From the NCBI GenBank assembly GCA_018266355.1, contig JAFEAP010000025.1:176122-240121 (forward strand): DNA of 64,000 nt, read 5' to 3'. The DNA is from Bdellovibrionales bacterium (GTDB lineage Bacteria; Bdellovibrionota; UBA1018). A model generated the notes under the pieces. That model saw only the letters and a list, made by a program, of their open reading frames with translations, was not told where the DNA came from and did no database searches. Below are positions 16,518 to 25,207 of the stretch, one piece after another (the first letter of the stretch is position 1; each line of letters opens with the position of its first letter). The translations under genes and the position numbers were made by a program.

Positions 16518-18809
16518 TCAAGCCGAGGCTTTCCTCGCTTTTTTCGCGCGCGGCTTCCCGCCCGCGACCGTCCTGACCGGCGCGGGGTGCGCGTCGGAAT
16601 AGATCACGTGCTCGGCGCCTCCGTCCGGGCCGCTGCCCATCTTCTTCAGGAACCGATAGTGCGAGGCGACCATCTGCGGGAGCGGCACCTCATGATAAGG
16701 CATGCCGAATTCTTCCGAAGTTTCCTTCAGGATCTTCGAGACGCCCCAGTAATGGATCGAGCTCAATCCCGGAAAGATGTGGTGCGCGGCGTGGGCATTG
16801 AAACCGCCGTAGATGAAGCCGACCCACCGGTTCTGGGCGTGGAAGTCGACCGAAGTGAGGAGCTGGTGCTTCGCGTACGAGTGCGGGAGCTTTCCGGTGC
16901 TGTCCGGATAGACGAACTTCGTGTTCACGCCGACGTGCGAATAGACGAACGACAGGGTGAGCACGTACGAAAACGCGAAGTGGAAGAGGACGAAGGTCGT
17001 CACGACCTGACCGAGCGAATACGGGAGCATCATCGCCGGGATGGCGATCGTGTAACCGAAGTAGAAGAGTTTCAGCGCGATGATTTCGGCGAGCCGCCAC
17101 TTCGAGTGCTTGAGTTTTCCGCTGCGGCCGATCTCCTTCATCGCGAAGATCTGGAAATCCTTCATCAGGATCCACTGCATCGTGAAGAGCATGTAGAGGA
17201 AGGACGTGTAAAGGTGTTGGAACCGGTGGACCGGCATCCACTTCACGTGGGGAGCGAAGCGGATCAGCTTCGAGCCCTCGATGTCGAGGTCCCACCCCGG
17301 AATGTTCACGATCGCGTGGTGCGCGTCGTTGTGCCGATACTTCCACAGGTAGGAATTCGCGCCGAGGAGATTGAACGTGAAGAAGTAAATGATCGAGTCG
17401 ATCTTCCGGTTTCCCGAGATCGCGTTATGGACGGCGTCGTGGGCGATCGAGTACGCGATCGTCATGAAGAGGACGGCGGCGAGCGCGAGGTGGGCGACGA
17501 GGCCCGGCATCGAATGCGTCTTGAACGCGAGTTCGTACCAGTTCCAAACGAAGGTCGAGAGGACGAAAATGATCTTCGCCCACATGAAGGGCGTCGCCTT
17601 GCGGTTTCCGCCGTGGTTCTCCTTGAACCACGCGTCGACCCGGCGTTTGAGCGCGGTTTGGAACTCGACTTCCTTCGAATTGTCGTAACGGATGTTCATC
17701 ACGGAGATCGGCGCGGACTTCTCCGGAACCGCCTCGGCGACGTTGCCCGCGCGGGATTCGGCCAAGTCCGAAACCATGCGGTTCATGCGGACCATGAGGA
17801 AAAACACGATTCCTGCGGCCAAGATCCGGGCCGGAAGCGGGAGAAGCGCGCCCTTCGCGGCGAAAACGCCGACCATCGCGGCGACGGCGAGGAGCGCGGC
17901 GATCGTCGCGCCGGTCGACGGGCGGCTCGTCGCGACCGGGAGATAGAGGACTTCGTCGTAACCGTGCTCGCGCAATTCGGCGTCGAGAACTTCCGGTTTA
18001 CCGAACCAAACGGCGGCTTTCGCGAACCAGCCCTCGCGGTGTTTCGCCGCGAAAACGATCCGGCGATAATAGTCGAGGTGGGCCTGGGCGGCGTCGCGGT
18101 GATTGATGCGCCAGCCGCTGCCGATCCGAAGCGGAACCTTCGGATCGAGTTCGGCGTAAGAACCGAAGAGGCGGTCCCAAAAGATGAAGATGCCGCCGAA
18201 GTTCTTGTCGAGGTAAGGATCGTGCGCGCCGTGATGGATCTTGTGCGAGCGCGGAGTAACGAAGATTTTTCCGAACCATCCGAAGTCGCCGGTCATCACG
18301 CCGTTGTGGGACCAGAACATCGCGACGAGGTTCAGCGAGAGAGCGCCGGCTGCCATCTCGACGGGGAAACCGACGACGGCGAGCGGGAGATAGAAGAGCG
18401 ACATGAACGGGCGGTTGAACCAGCTTTGGCGGAGAGCGGAGATATGGCTGAAGTCTTCCGGTTGGTGGTGGACGCCGTGAACGGCGGCGAAGAGATTCAC
18501 GCGATGGCCGGCGCGGTGGGCCCAATAAAAGGTGACGTCGAGCGCGAAAACGACGAGGACCCAGTGCCAGGCGTTCTTCGGATCGAGTTTGAAGATCGCG
18601 AAGTGCGAATGGACGAACGAGTAGGCCGCGAGCACGGCGCCGAAGGTGAGCGCGTTCACGAAAGTCTGGCCGAGACCGACGGTGACGTGGCTGAGGACGT
18701 CGTCGACCGTGTAGAGCTTCAACCCGCGTTTGCGGTTCAAGACGAACTCGCTCACGACGAGGGCGATTAGAATGACGGCGCTTACGGCTACGACCCAGGG
18801 CTGGCCCAT
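16518..18809 (-). CDS. Fusion of fatty-acid hydroxylase/sterol desaturase and fatty-acid desaturase
   Basis: A 763-residue membrane protein with two complete diiron enzymes in tandem. The N-terminal half (about 1-300) is a fatty-acid hydroxylase-superfamily unit with HRAGH, HGVHH and HKIHH boxes among several transmembrane helices. After a linker with two hydrophobic segments (about 300-345), the C-terminal half (about 390-735) is a fatty-acid desaturase with HDAVH, HNDAHH and HAAHH. All eight-histidine sets appear intact. Separate proteins are the usual arrangement, so the fusion suggests sequential oxidation of one lipid. The ATG has TAGGAG 6 nt upstream. The C-terminus is Lys/Ala-rich. The substrate is unknown. 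Confidence 0.9.
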   Translation of the reverse strand: MGQPWVVAVSAVILIALVVSEFVLNRKRGLKLYTVDDVLSHVTVGLGQTFVNALTFGAVLAAYSFVHSHFAIFKLDPKNAWHWVLVVFALDVTFYWAHRAGHRVNLFAAVHGVHHQPEDFSHISALRQSWFNRPFMSLFYLPLAVVGFPVEMAAGALSLNLVAMFWSHNGVMTGDFGWFGKIFVTPRSHKIHHGAHDPYLDKNFGGIFIFWDRLFGSYAELDPKVPLRIGSGWRINHRDAAQAHLDYYRRIVFAAKHREGWFAKAAVWFGKPEVLDAELREHGYDEVLYLPVATSRPSTGATIAALLAVAAMVGVFAAKGALLPLPARILAAGIVFFLMVRMNRMVSDLAESRAGNVAEAVPEKSAPISVMNIRYDNSKEVEFQTALKRRVDAWFKENHGGNRKATPFMWAKIIFVLSTFVWNWYELAFKTHSMPGLVAHLALAAVLFMTIAYSIAHDAVHNAISGNRKIDSIIYFFTFNLLGANSYLWKYRHNDAHHAIVNIPGWDLDIEGSKLIRFAPHVKWMPVHRFQHLYTSFLYMLFTMQWILMKDFQIFAMKEIGRSGKLKHSKWRLAEIIALKLFYFGYTIAIPAMMLPYSLGQVVTTFVLFHFAFSYVLTLSFVYSHVGVNTKFVYPDSTGKLPHSYAKHQLLTSVDFHAQNRWVGFIYGGFNAHAAHHIFPGLSSIHYWGVSKILKETSEEFGMPYHEVPLPQMVASHYRFLKKMGSGPDGGAEHVIYSDAHPAPVRTVAGGKPRAKKARKASA

Positions 18810-18943
18810 CGAAAACTCCTACGAGCGGGGGGAATTTGAACCGTGTAGTTTTTACGCTATGCTCCGTGAAAGCACAATGACGCAGTGCGTTGTGATTCAT
18901 TTATTAAGGAACCTTCGCAGACGATAAGCCCTTTAAGATCATA

Positions 18944-18982
18944 TACTTGAATGTAAACTGTTTTTATTTACTTATTCAAGTA
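18944..18982. repeat. AT-rich inverted repeat between histidine kinase and desaturase genes
   Basis: Perfect 9-bp arms TACTTGAAT and ATTCAAGTA flank a 21-nt AT-rich spacer containing TTTTTATTT. It lies 37 bp beyond the leftward histidine kinase stop and 135 bp upstream of the leftward desaturase start. It could be a weak terminator or an operator for the desaturase gene. The 18810-18943 stretch also holds a possible minus-strand promoter (TTGTGC, 17-bp gap, TAAAAA). Confidence 0.4.
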
Positions 18983-19018
18983 ACGGTCCCGGCCGGAACC
19001 GTGACCGAAACCTGGGTT

Positions 19019-20356
19019 TCAAGCCCGGCGCGGGAGCTCCACCACGAACCGGGTATGCGCACTTTCCTTCGCGAGAAAGATCCGACCGGAGTGATCCTCG
19101 ACGATCCCTTTCGAAATGCTGAGCCCGAGACCGGTTCCGTGTCCCGGTCCCTTCGTGGTGAAGAAAGGTTGGAAAATCTTGTCCTGAATCTCGGTCGAAA
19201 CCCCGTCGCCGCTGTCGGTAACCGTGATCCGCACGCGCGGTCCTTCGGACGTCACGCGGAGCTGAACCCACCGCTCCGAACGATTCGCGATCGCCGAAAA
19301 AGCGTTATTGAGCAGGTTCAAGATCACCTGGGAGATCTGCACCGGACGGCATTCGATCGTCGCGTCGGCGGGCACGGGATCGACGATCAGCCGGACATCG
19401 CCGTTTCGGAACCGCTCGGCGCAGAGTTCCACCGCGTCCTTCACGATCGTTTCGAGCGATGCGATTACCGGAGGATCCTGCTCGGCGCTGCGGGAGAAAC
19501 TCTGGAGCGCCTGGGTGATCTTCGAGATCCGCTGGGCGACGCGGTCGATGGTCGCGAGTCCGGTTTCGATCTCGCGCGACCGGTCGGTGGAAGACTGGAG
19601 GTGCCGGCGAAGGAGCTCCGTGTTCAGCCGGATCGCGGCGAGAGGCGTATTGATCTCGTGAGCCACTCCACCGCTCATCTCGCCGAGAGCGGCCATTTTC
19701 TCGGATAAAACGAGCGCGGCCTGCGAACGCTTCAAATCCGCCGCGGCCTGATCGCTCGTGCGCTGGAGAAAGAAAATGCCCGAACAAATCAGGACGAAGT
19801 TCGCGAGCGACGAATATAGGAAGTAAACCGGATCGTTCGGGGAAGGAGCCGGCGCGGGAAAGTACCGCGGACCGAACGTAAAGCAGAAGAAATACGCCGC
19901 CATCGGAACGACGATCGAAGCGGCGAGCGAGGCCCATTCCTTTCCCTCGAAGAGCAAGGCACCGAAGCCCGCGATCGGGAAGAAGATCAGGTGGATTCCG
20001 GGCGCGGTTCCCATCTTCATCGCGTTCCAAAGGAAGAGCGCGTTCCCGAAAAGGAGAAAAGCGACGCGTGAAGCCCGGTACCGACCGCCGCGGTTCAAGA
20101 AAGGGATCGCGAAAAAAACGACCGCCGAGAGGAGGTCTTCTACGATCATCCAGTCCGGGGCGGTTCTCGCGTCGAACGGAAGACTGACGGTTCCGATCAT
20201 TCCGCAGACGAGACAGAGGATGTTTACCAGACGAACCCGTCGGCGAAGCGCATCCCGCTCGCGGAGGTCCTCGTTCGAGGTTCCGAAGGCGGCGACGGCA
20301 CGCGGAACTCGGGTGATTTTCGTCAAAAAACTCACGGTGGATTCCGGAAATACCAC
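19019..20356 (-). CDS. Membrane-bound sensor histidine kinase
   Basis: A 445-residue kinase. About six hydrophobic segments fill residues 40-200, then a short linker leads to the dimerisation helix with phospho-acceptor His in GGVAHEINTPLAAI. The ATP-binding part shows the N box (LLNNAFSAI), G1 (DSGDGV), a TTKGPGHGTGLGLS G2 box and the usual C-terminal strand. There is no PAS, HAMP or receiver domain. No response-regulator gene is adjacent, so its partner is unknown. The small extramembrane loops suggest that the stimulus is sensed within the membrane, perhaps lipid state, given the neighbouring desaturase; that link is inference. Confidence 0.93.
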   Translation of the reverse strand: MVFPESTVSFLTKITRVPRAVAAFGTSNEDLRERDALRRRVRLVNILCLVCGMIGTVSLPFDARTAPDWMIVEDLLSAVVFFAIPFLNRGGRYRASRVAFLLFGNALFLWNAMKMGTAPGIHLIFFPIAGFGALLFEGKEWASLAASIVVPMAAYFFCFTFGPRYFPAPAPSPNDPVYFLYSSLANFVLICSGIFFLQRTSDQAAADLKRSQAALVLSEKMAALGEMSGGVAHEINTPLAAIRLNTELLRRHLQSSTDRSREIETGLATIDRVAQRISKITQALQSFSRSAEQDPPVIASLETIVKDAVELCAERFRNGDVRLIVDPVPADATIECRPVQISQVILNLLNNAFSAIANRSERWVQLRVTSEGPRVRITVTDSGDGVSTEIQDKIFQPFFTTKGPGHGTGLGLSISKGIVEDHSGRIFLAKESAHTRFVVELPRRA

Positions 20357-20461
20357 GAAAAACTCCCGTTTACGGAGGAGTTTCGCCCCACCCGGACTAA
20401 AAATCTATCCCCCCGAAAAAAGGGCTCTTTCCCGTCCGTAAATCCGCCGAAAAAGGAAGTG

Positions 20462-21445
20462 ATGAAATCCTCCGCACACCCGGTATCGCTCAGTTCCGCG
20501 ACCCCCTCCTCGTCCGACGTCGTCTCGACCCTGAAGAGCCGCCTTTCCGGCGTTCTCCAAGGAAAAGACGAGCTCATCGAGCGCGCGATCGCCTGCTTCT
20601 TCGCGCGCGGCCACCTACTCCTCGAAGGACCTCCCGGAACCGGGAAGACGTCGCTCGCGAAGGGAATGGCCGGCGCGTTCGGCGGTAAATTCTCGCGCGT
20701 GCAGATGACCTCCGATCTCCTGCCTTCCGACGTCGTCGGCATCCTGCGTATGAGCCCGACCGGCAAGGACTTCGAATTCCGCGAAGGTCCGATCTTCGCG
20801 CACTTCCTCCTCGCCGACGAATTGAACCGTACGACGCCGAAAACCCAAAGCGCGCTCCTCGAGGCGATGGAAGAAGGCACCGTGACCGTCGACGGTAAGA
20901 GCTACGCGCTGCCGAATCCGTTCTTCGTCGTCGCGACCCAAAACCCGCTCGAGTTCCACGGCGTCTATCCGCTCGCCGAGAGCCAGCTCGACCGTTTCAT
21001 GATGCTGCTCGAATTCACCTCGCCTTCCGAAGAAGCCGAGCTCCGAATCTACCAGCGTCCGGACCGCGCGTTCGAGAAAACCCCCACCGCTTCCGACCAA
21101 GGCCCGCTCATGACCCTCGACGAAGGGCGTTCCGCGCGCGTCGCGATCGACGGCGTACACGTCGAGGAGTCCGTGCTCCGCTATCTCATGCACATCGTCC
21201 GTGAAACGCGGAACATCGTCGGCATCGGACACGGCGTCTCCGTCCGCGGCGGACTCCAGTACCTCCAGGCGGCGAAAGCCCTCGCTTTCGTCCGCGGCCG
21301 AGAATTCGTGCTTCCGAGAGACGTGCGCGACCTCGCCGTCCCGTGCCTCGCCCATCGCCTTTTCTTCAACGGCATGGAAATCGAAAATCTGGCGAAGTCC
21401 CAGATGATCCAGGAAATCCTCTCGCGCATCCCGGAACCGAAGTAA
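20462..21445 (+). CDS. MoxR-family AAA+ ATPase
   Basis: A 327-residue ATPase. Walker A is GPPGTGKTS, Walker B lies in LLADELNRTTPKTQSALLEAMEE, sensor 1 is VATQNP and the region after it (YPLAESQLDRF) is typical of MoxR. AAGGA precedes the ATG at 20462; a GTG directly before it is the alternative. One nucleotide separates it from the DUF58 gene. Together with the transglutaminase gene it forms the familiar MoxR-DUF58-transglutaminase operon, thought to act as a chaperone system for membrane or periplasmic protein maturation. The function in this organism is not known. Confidence 0.94.
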   Translation: MKSSAHPVSLSSATPSSSDVVSTLKSRLSGVLQGKDELIERAIACFFARGHLLLEGPPGTGKTSLAKGMAGAFGGKFSRVQMTSDLLPSDVVGILRMSPTGKDFEFREGPIFAHFLLADELNRTTPKTQSALLEAMEEGTVTVDGKSYALPNPFFVVATQNPLEFHGVYPLAESQLDRFMMLLEFTSPSEEAELRIYQRPDRAFEKTPTASDQGPLMTLDEGRSARVAIDGVHVEESVLRYLMHIVRETRNIVGIGHGVSVRGGLQYLQAAKALAFVRGREFVLPRDVRDLAVPCLAHRLFFNGMEIENLAKSQMIQEILSRIPEPK

Positions 21446-21446
21446 G

Positions 21447-22388
21447 ATGCGCGTTTGGCGTAGGATCCGCCGGCAATACCGAAATCTCCGGGAGCGCCTC
21501 GAATGGCGCCGGCAAATCCGCAAGCTCGACGTCTCGCGCGCGGGAAAGTGGTACATCGCGCTCACGATCGCCCTCGGCGTCACGGCTCTCGCCACCGGGA
21601 ACAACGCGATCTACCTGATCGAAAGCCTCCTGCTCGCGGGATTGATCCTTTCCGGCATCCAAAGCGAACGGCAGGTTTCCGCGGTGCGGATCGAGTTCAT
21701 CCGGCTCCAAGCGAAAGCGAAAGAACCGACGTCGGATTGGATCGTCGTGCACAACGAGGACAAGCGCACGCTCTTCTGCCTCGAGGTCGGCGAATGGCGG
21801 AACGGCGTTTTCCACACGCTCGCGTTCTTTCCGAAAATCCGCGGTAAGGAAACCGTGCGCGCGCGGTCTACCCAGGAAATCCATCGCCGCGGGACCTATC
21901 GGTGGGACGGTTTCGCGATCGCGACGAGTTTTCCTTTCGGTTTCGCGAAAAAGATCAAGGTCGTGCGCAAACCCGGCGAACGCATCGTCTGGCCGACGCC
22001 GATTTCGCTTCGTCGCAGAGACGGAAACGATCCCGTCGGCGACCGCGGAAACCATAACCCCGAGATCGACATCGTCGAAGGCGAGATCCGAAAATACGAA
22101 TGGACGGACGACGCCCGTATGATCGTCGCGAACCAAAGCCTGCGCGGTCTCGGTCCGATGGTTCGGAACCGCCGACCCGTGCTGAAAGAGCCCGAGATCG
22201 TCCTCGACCTCCGAAAGGAACCCGGCGAGGCTTTCGAGACCGCCGTACGAAAGGCGGCGAGTCACTTCTACCTCGCCGAAAACGCCGACCTCGTCCTCCT
22301 GAACGCCCAGGGGCGAAAGAAAGTCATCGGCAAACAGGCCGCGCTCACGGCGCTCGCGCTCGCGCGCCCGGACCGGGAGGCCGCGTGA
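21447..22388 (+). CDS. DUF58 domain protein
   Basis: A 313-residue protein. Basic N-terminal residues precede two hydrophobic helices (about 33-75), then a beta-rich domain, then the DUF58 core with the segment YEWTDDARMI and a von Willebrand A-like C-terminus. The usual DUF58 Gly-Asp-x-x-Arg box is degenerate here. It follows moxR by one base and its TGA overlaps the next GTG start as GTGA. It is expected to be a membrane-anchored partner of the MoxR ATPase. Confidence 0.88.
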   Translation: MRVWRRIRRQYRNLRERLEWRRQIRKLDVSRAGKWYIALTIALGVTALATGNNAIYLIESLLLAGLILSGIQSERQVSAVRIEFIRLQAKAKEPTSDWIVVHNEDKRTLFCLEVGEWRNGVFHTLAFFPKIRGKETVRARSTQEIHRRGTYRWDGFAIATSFPFGFAKKIKVVRKPGERIVWPTPISLRRRDGNDPVGDRGNHNPEIDIVEGEIRKYEWTDDARMIVANQSLRGLGPMVRNRRPVLKEPEIVLDLRKEPGEAFETAVRKAASHFYLAENADLVLLNAQGRKKVIGKQAALTALALARPDREAA

Positions 22389-24469
22389 ACGCCCGAGGTC
22401 GCCTTTCCCTCCGCACCCAGTTCACCGATCGCACCGTCCTCGTCGACGGCCAGCCCCCGTTCCTCCGACGCCCCGATTTTTGGGCGAAGGCCCTTTCCGA
22501 ATGGATGGACCTCCTCGTTTTCTTCGCGCTCTACGCGACGAACGAAGTCCAAACTTGGCCGTTCGTCGTCGCCGTCGGACTCTCGGCCATCCGGGCGATC
22601 ACCCGTTTTCGCCTCAGCACGTTCTGGATGGTCACCGGCTTCCTTCTCCTTCTCTTTCTCGGAGTCCAGCTCGTCTTCCGCGTTCCGCTCCATCCGATCG
22701 TCGCTTCCGCCCACGTCGCGCCGCTCGCGATGGCTTGGATCGGCCTCGCCCGCGGGAGCGAGGATTTCTGGGGATGGCGGATGGGCCTCGGTTTCGTCGG
22801 ATTGATCCTCGCGAGCGCGCTCACCCCGGATTTCAGCGTGATGCTGATGATCCTCGCTTTCATCATTTCCGGATCGATCGCCCTCGCTTGCCGATACCTC
22901 GCGAACGAGTTCATCCGCCGCGGCGTCCTCGGCACGCTGCCCGCCGGCTTCATCCGCTCGAGTTTCTACCAGTCGGGAATCCTACTCCTCTCGGCACTCT
23001 TCATCTTTCCGCTCATCCCGCGGGTCCAGGGTCGCGGCGGGGGGATGAGCGGAGACGCCGCCAAGACGGGATACACCGAAGAAGTGAACCTGAGCGAATG
23101 GTCGCGCGTGAGCAGCCAGGGATCCTCGACGCCCGCTCTCCGCATCTACGGAACGAACGGCGTCGATCCGACCACGCTGATTCCGGCCGGCCTTCTTCGC
23201 TCGCGGGTTCTGAGCGTCTTGAGTGCGAACCAGTGGAACCCGACGCCCGTTAAAACGTCGGTCGTGCCGCCGAATCCGAAACGGGCGACAGCGCCGCGCC
23301 TGACGATCGTCCGCGAGATGATCGGTCCGGCGAATTTGCCGGTTCCCTACGGTACCGACGAGGTCCTGGTCGAACTCTCCGGCTACAAGTGGCCGGCCGA
23401 GCGCACGCAGGCCGCGGAGTGGCGGGAAAACCGGTCCCGAAACCAGCGCTTCAACTACACCCTCACCCTCGACACCGACCAGACCCGCGCGCCCCAGGAC
23501 GAGCCGTCCGCGATCGAACTCGCGGTCCCCGAAAATTTCCGTTCCTCGCGGCTGAAGAACCTCGCGAACCGCCTTTTTCAAGGCGTGAAAACCGCCGACG
23601 CGAAAATCGCCGCGATCCAATCCTACTTCCAGGCCGAGCGCTTCAAACCGTCTTACGCGGAGGACGACGCCTCGGCGAAGAGCGAGATCGACGACCGAAA
23701 GCTTCCGCCGATCGAGCGCTTCCTTTTCATCGAAAAAGCCGGCCACTGCGAACTCTTCGCTTCCTCGATGGCGATCCTCCTCCGGATGGGCGGAGTTCCG
23801 ACTCGCCTCATCGCCGGATTTCGGGTTTCGCGCAACGCCTTCGGCGACGTTCTTACCGTCCGCCAGTCCGACGCGCACGCGTGGGTCGAGGTCTTCGTTC
23901 CGAAGCGCGGGTGGATTCCCGTCGATCCGACGCCGAAGATTCTCCAATTCACGACGATCACCGACTGGGTCCGCGACACCTACGACTGGGCGAGCGCGAA
24001 GTGGAGTCAGTACATCTTGAACTACGGCGACGACGAAAACTCGCTCGCCGCTCAGTGGGAAAAAGTGAAACGGATCAGCGCACAAATCGCGAACGGAAAG
24101 AACCCGTTCAAATCCGCCGACACGGACGCGAACCTCTACCTTTTCACGGTCCTTTTCATTTCTAGCGTGGTTCTCTTTTCGTTCACGACGATCTTCGTGC
24201 TCCGTCGGGCCGCCCGCCGTAAGACGAAATACCGCCCGGCGAAGTCCCAGCGGGATCTTGCGCGCGAGCGGTATCGGATGGATCGGGTTTGCGCCCGCCT
24301 CGCCGCGAAGACCTCGGAAAAACGGATCCTCGAGGCGGCCGTGCGAGCGTGGTTCGCGAACTACGAGCGGGCCCGCTTCGGTTCTAAGAACGAACTCGAA
24401 AAGGGCGTCGTCGTCGACCTTCGTCGAAGCCGCGAGGCGATCGAGGCGAGCCTGAAGGAAATCGCCTAG
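22385..24469 (+). CDS. TgpA-like membrane transglutaminase-domain protein
   Basis: A 694-residue protein starting at the GTG that overlaps the DUF58 stop. The N-terminal 200 residues contain at least five or six transmembrane helices (DUF3488-like). A periplasmic part follows with a transglutaminase-like core whose triad is visible: Cys455 in AGHCELFASS, His498 in SDAHAWVEV and Asp514 in IPVDPTP. A final helix near residue 590 returns the short C-terminus (DUF4129-like) to the cytoplasm. Substrates of this family are unsettled (peptide cross-linking or proteolysis). A hairpin directly after the stop probably ends the operon. Confidence 0.92.
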   Translation: MNARGRLSLRTQFTDRTVLVDGQPPFLRRPDFWAKALSEWMDLLVFFALYATNEVQTWPFVVAVGLSAIRAITRFRLSTFWMVTGFLLLLFLGVQLVFRVPLHPIVASAHVAPLAMAWIGLARGSEDFWGWRMGLGFVGLILASALTPDFSVMLMILAFIISGSIALACRYLANEFIRRGVLGTLPAGFIRSSFYQSGILLLSALFIFPLIPRVQGRGGGMSGDAAKTGYTEEVNLSEWSRVSSQGSSTPALRIYGTNGVDPTTLIPAGLLRSRVLSVLSANQWNPTPVKTSVVPPNPKRATAPRLTIVREMIGPANLPVPYGTDEVLVELSGYKWPAERTQAAEWRENRSRNQRFNYTLTLDTDQTRAPQDEPSAIELAVPENFRSSRLKNLANRLFQGVKTADAKIAAIQSYFQAERFKPSYAEDDASAKSEIDDRKLPPIERFLFIEKAGHCELFASSMAILLRMGGVPTRLIAGFRVSRNAFGDVLTVRQSDAHAWVEVFVPKRGWIPVDPTPKILQFTTITDWVRDTYDWASAKWSQYILNYGDDENSLAAQWEKVKRISAQIANGKNPFKSADTDANLYLFTVLFISSVVLFSFTTIFVLRRAARRKTKYRPAKSQRDLARERYRMDRVCARLAAKTSEKRILEAAVRAWFANYERARFGSKNELEKGVVVDLRRSREAIEASLKEIA

Positions 24470-24471
24470 GA

Positions 24472-24498
24472 CCGTTCGCCCTCGAGAACGGCCTCTTT
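24472..24498 (+). terminator. Probable intrinsic terminator of the MoxR operon
   Basis: CCGTTC (24472-24477) pairs with GAACGG (24486-24491) around an 8-nt loop, followed by CCTCTTTT. It begins 2 nt after the transglutaminase stop and separates it from the convergent redoxin gene. The stem is short, so efficiency may be modest. Confidence 0.5.
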
Positions 24499-25097
24499 TA
24501 CTGGTACTTCACGCCGCAACCGTACGGCTTGGTTTCGGCGGTCGCGACCTTGCGGTTCGCTCGGAGATCATCGAGCGCGGCTCGGACGTAGTTTTTCGCC
24601 TTCGCGACGTCTTCGAGGTCGGTCGAGTCCTTGTCGTCGATCGCACCACTATAGGCGACTTTGCCGTCCTTATCGATGACGAACATGTGAGGAGTGCTCT
24701 TCGCTCCGTACGCTTTTCCGACTTTTCCGTCGGTGTCGTAGAGGATCGCGGTCTGCATTCCCTTTTCCTTGGCTTGGCGCTCGTTCATCGCCTTCGGCTC
24801 GAAGTAGCCCTGCTTACCTTTCGCGGAAGAAACGATCGAAAACCAAACGACGCCCTTCGCGGTCTCGGCGGCTTGGAGCTTCTGCATATTGCCCGAACCG
24901 TAATGCTTCTTCACGAACGGACAGTCGAAGTTCAACCACTCTAGGACGACCGTCTTGCCTTTCAAGTCCTTCAGCTCGTGAGTCTTTCCGTTCGTGTCGG
25001 TGAGCTTAAAATCGGGAGCGGCTTTTCCGATTTGGGCATCGGCGAAAGCCGAACCGGCGGCGGCGAGAAAAAGAGAAACAAGAATCGAGAAACGCAT
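24498..25097 (-). CDS. Exported peroxiredoxin/redoxin-like protein
   Basis: A 199-residue protein with a cleavable-type signal peptide (MRFSILVSLFLAAAGSAFA) and an AhpC/TSA-like thioredoxin fold: APDFKLTDTNGK, VVLEWLNFDCPFVKKHY, and the cis-Pro motif STPHMFVIDKDG. Only one cysteine is present where thioredoxins have CxxC, which fits a one-Cys peroxidase-like or redox-inactive member; a second cysteine lies near the C-terminus (YGCGVKYQ) and could be the resolving residue. GGAGG sits 8 nt upstream of the ATG. The dsbD gene lies upstream in the same direction, 110 nt away, so both may serve periplasmic redox balance. Confidence 0.88.
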   Translation of the reverse strand: MRFSILVSLFLAAAGSAFADAQIGKAAPDFKLTDTNGKTHELKDLKGKTVVLEWLNFDCPFVKKHYGSGNMQKLQAAETAKGVVWFSIVSSAKGKQGYFEPKAMNERQAKEKGMQTAILYDTDGKVGKAYGAKSTPHMFVIDKDGKVAYSGAIDDKDSTDLEDVAKAKNYVRAALDDLRANRKVATAETKPYGCGVKYQ

Positions 25098-25207
25098 TCG
25101 AGGAACCTCCGTAGGATTTTTCCAGCCTAGGCGAAGGCGCGGGAGAGAGGAAGCCGAATTGACCTAAAAAATCTTTAACTCATGGGAGTAACCGCGTTCG
25201 TGGAAAT

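Noticed and set aside
16587..18770. 727-residue open frame on the strand opposite the desaturase fusion
   Set aside because: The desaturase frame has clear histidine boxes and a ribosome site; the opposite frame is Arg/Glu/Asp-rich with no motif, as expected for a GC-rich antisense shadow.
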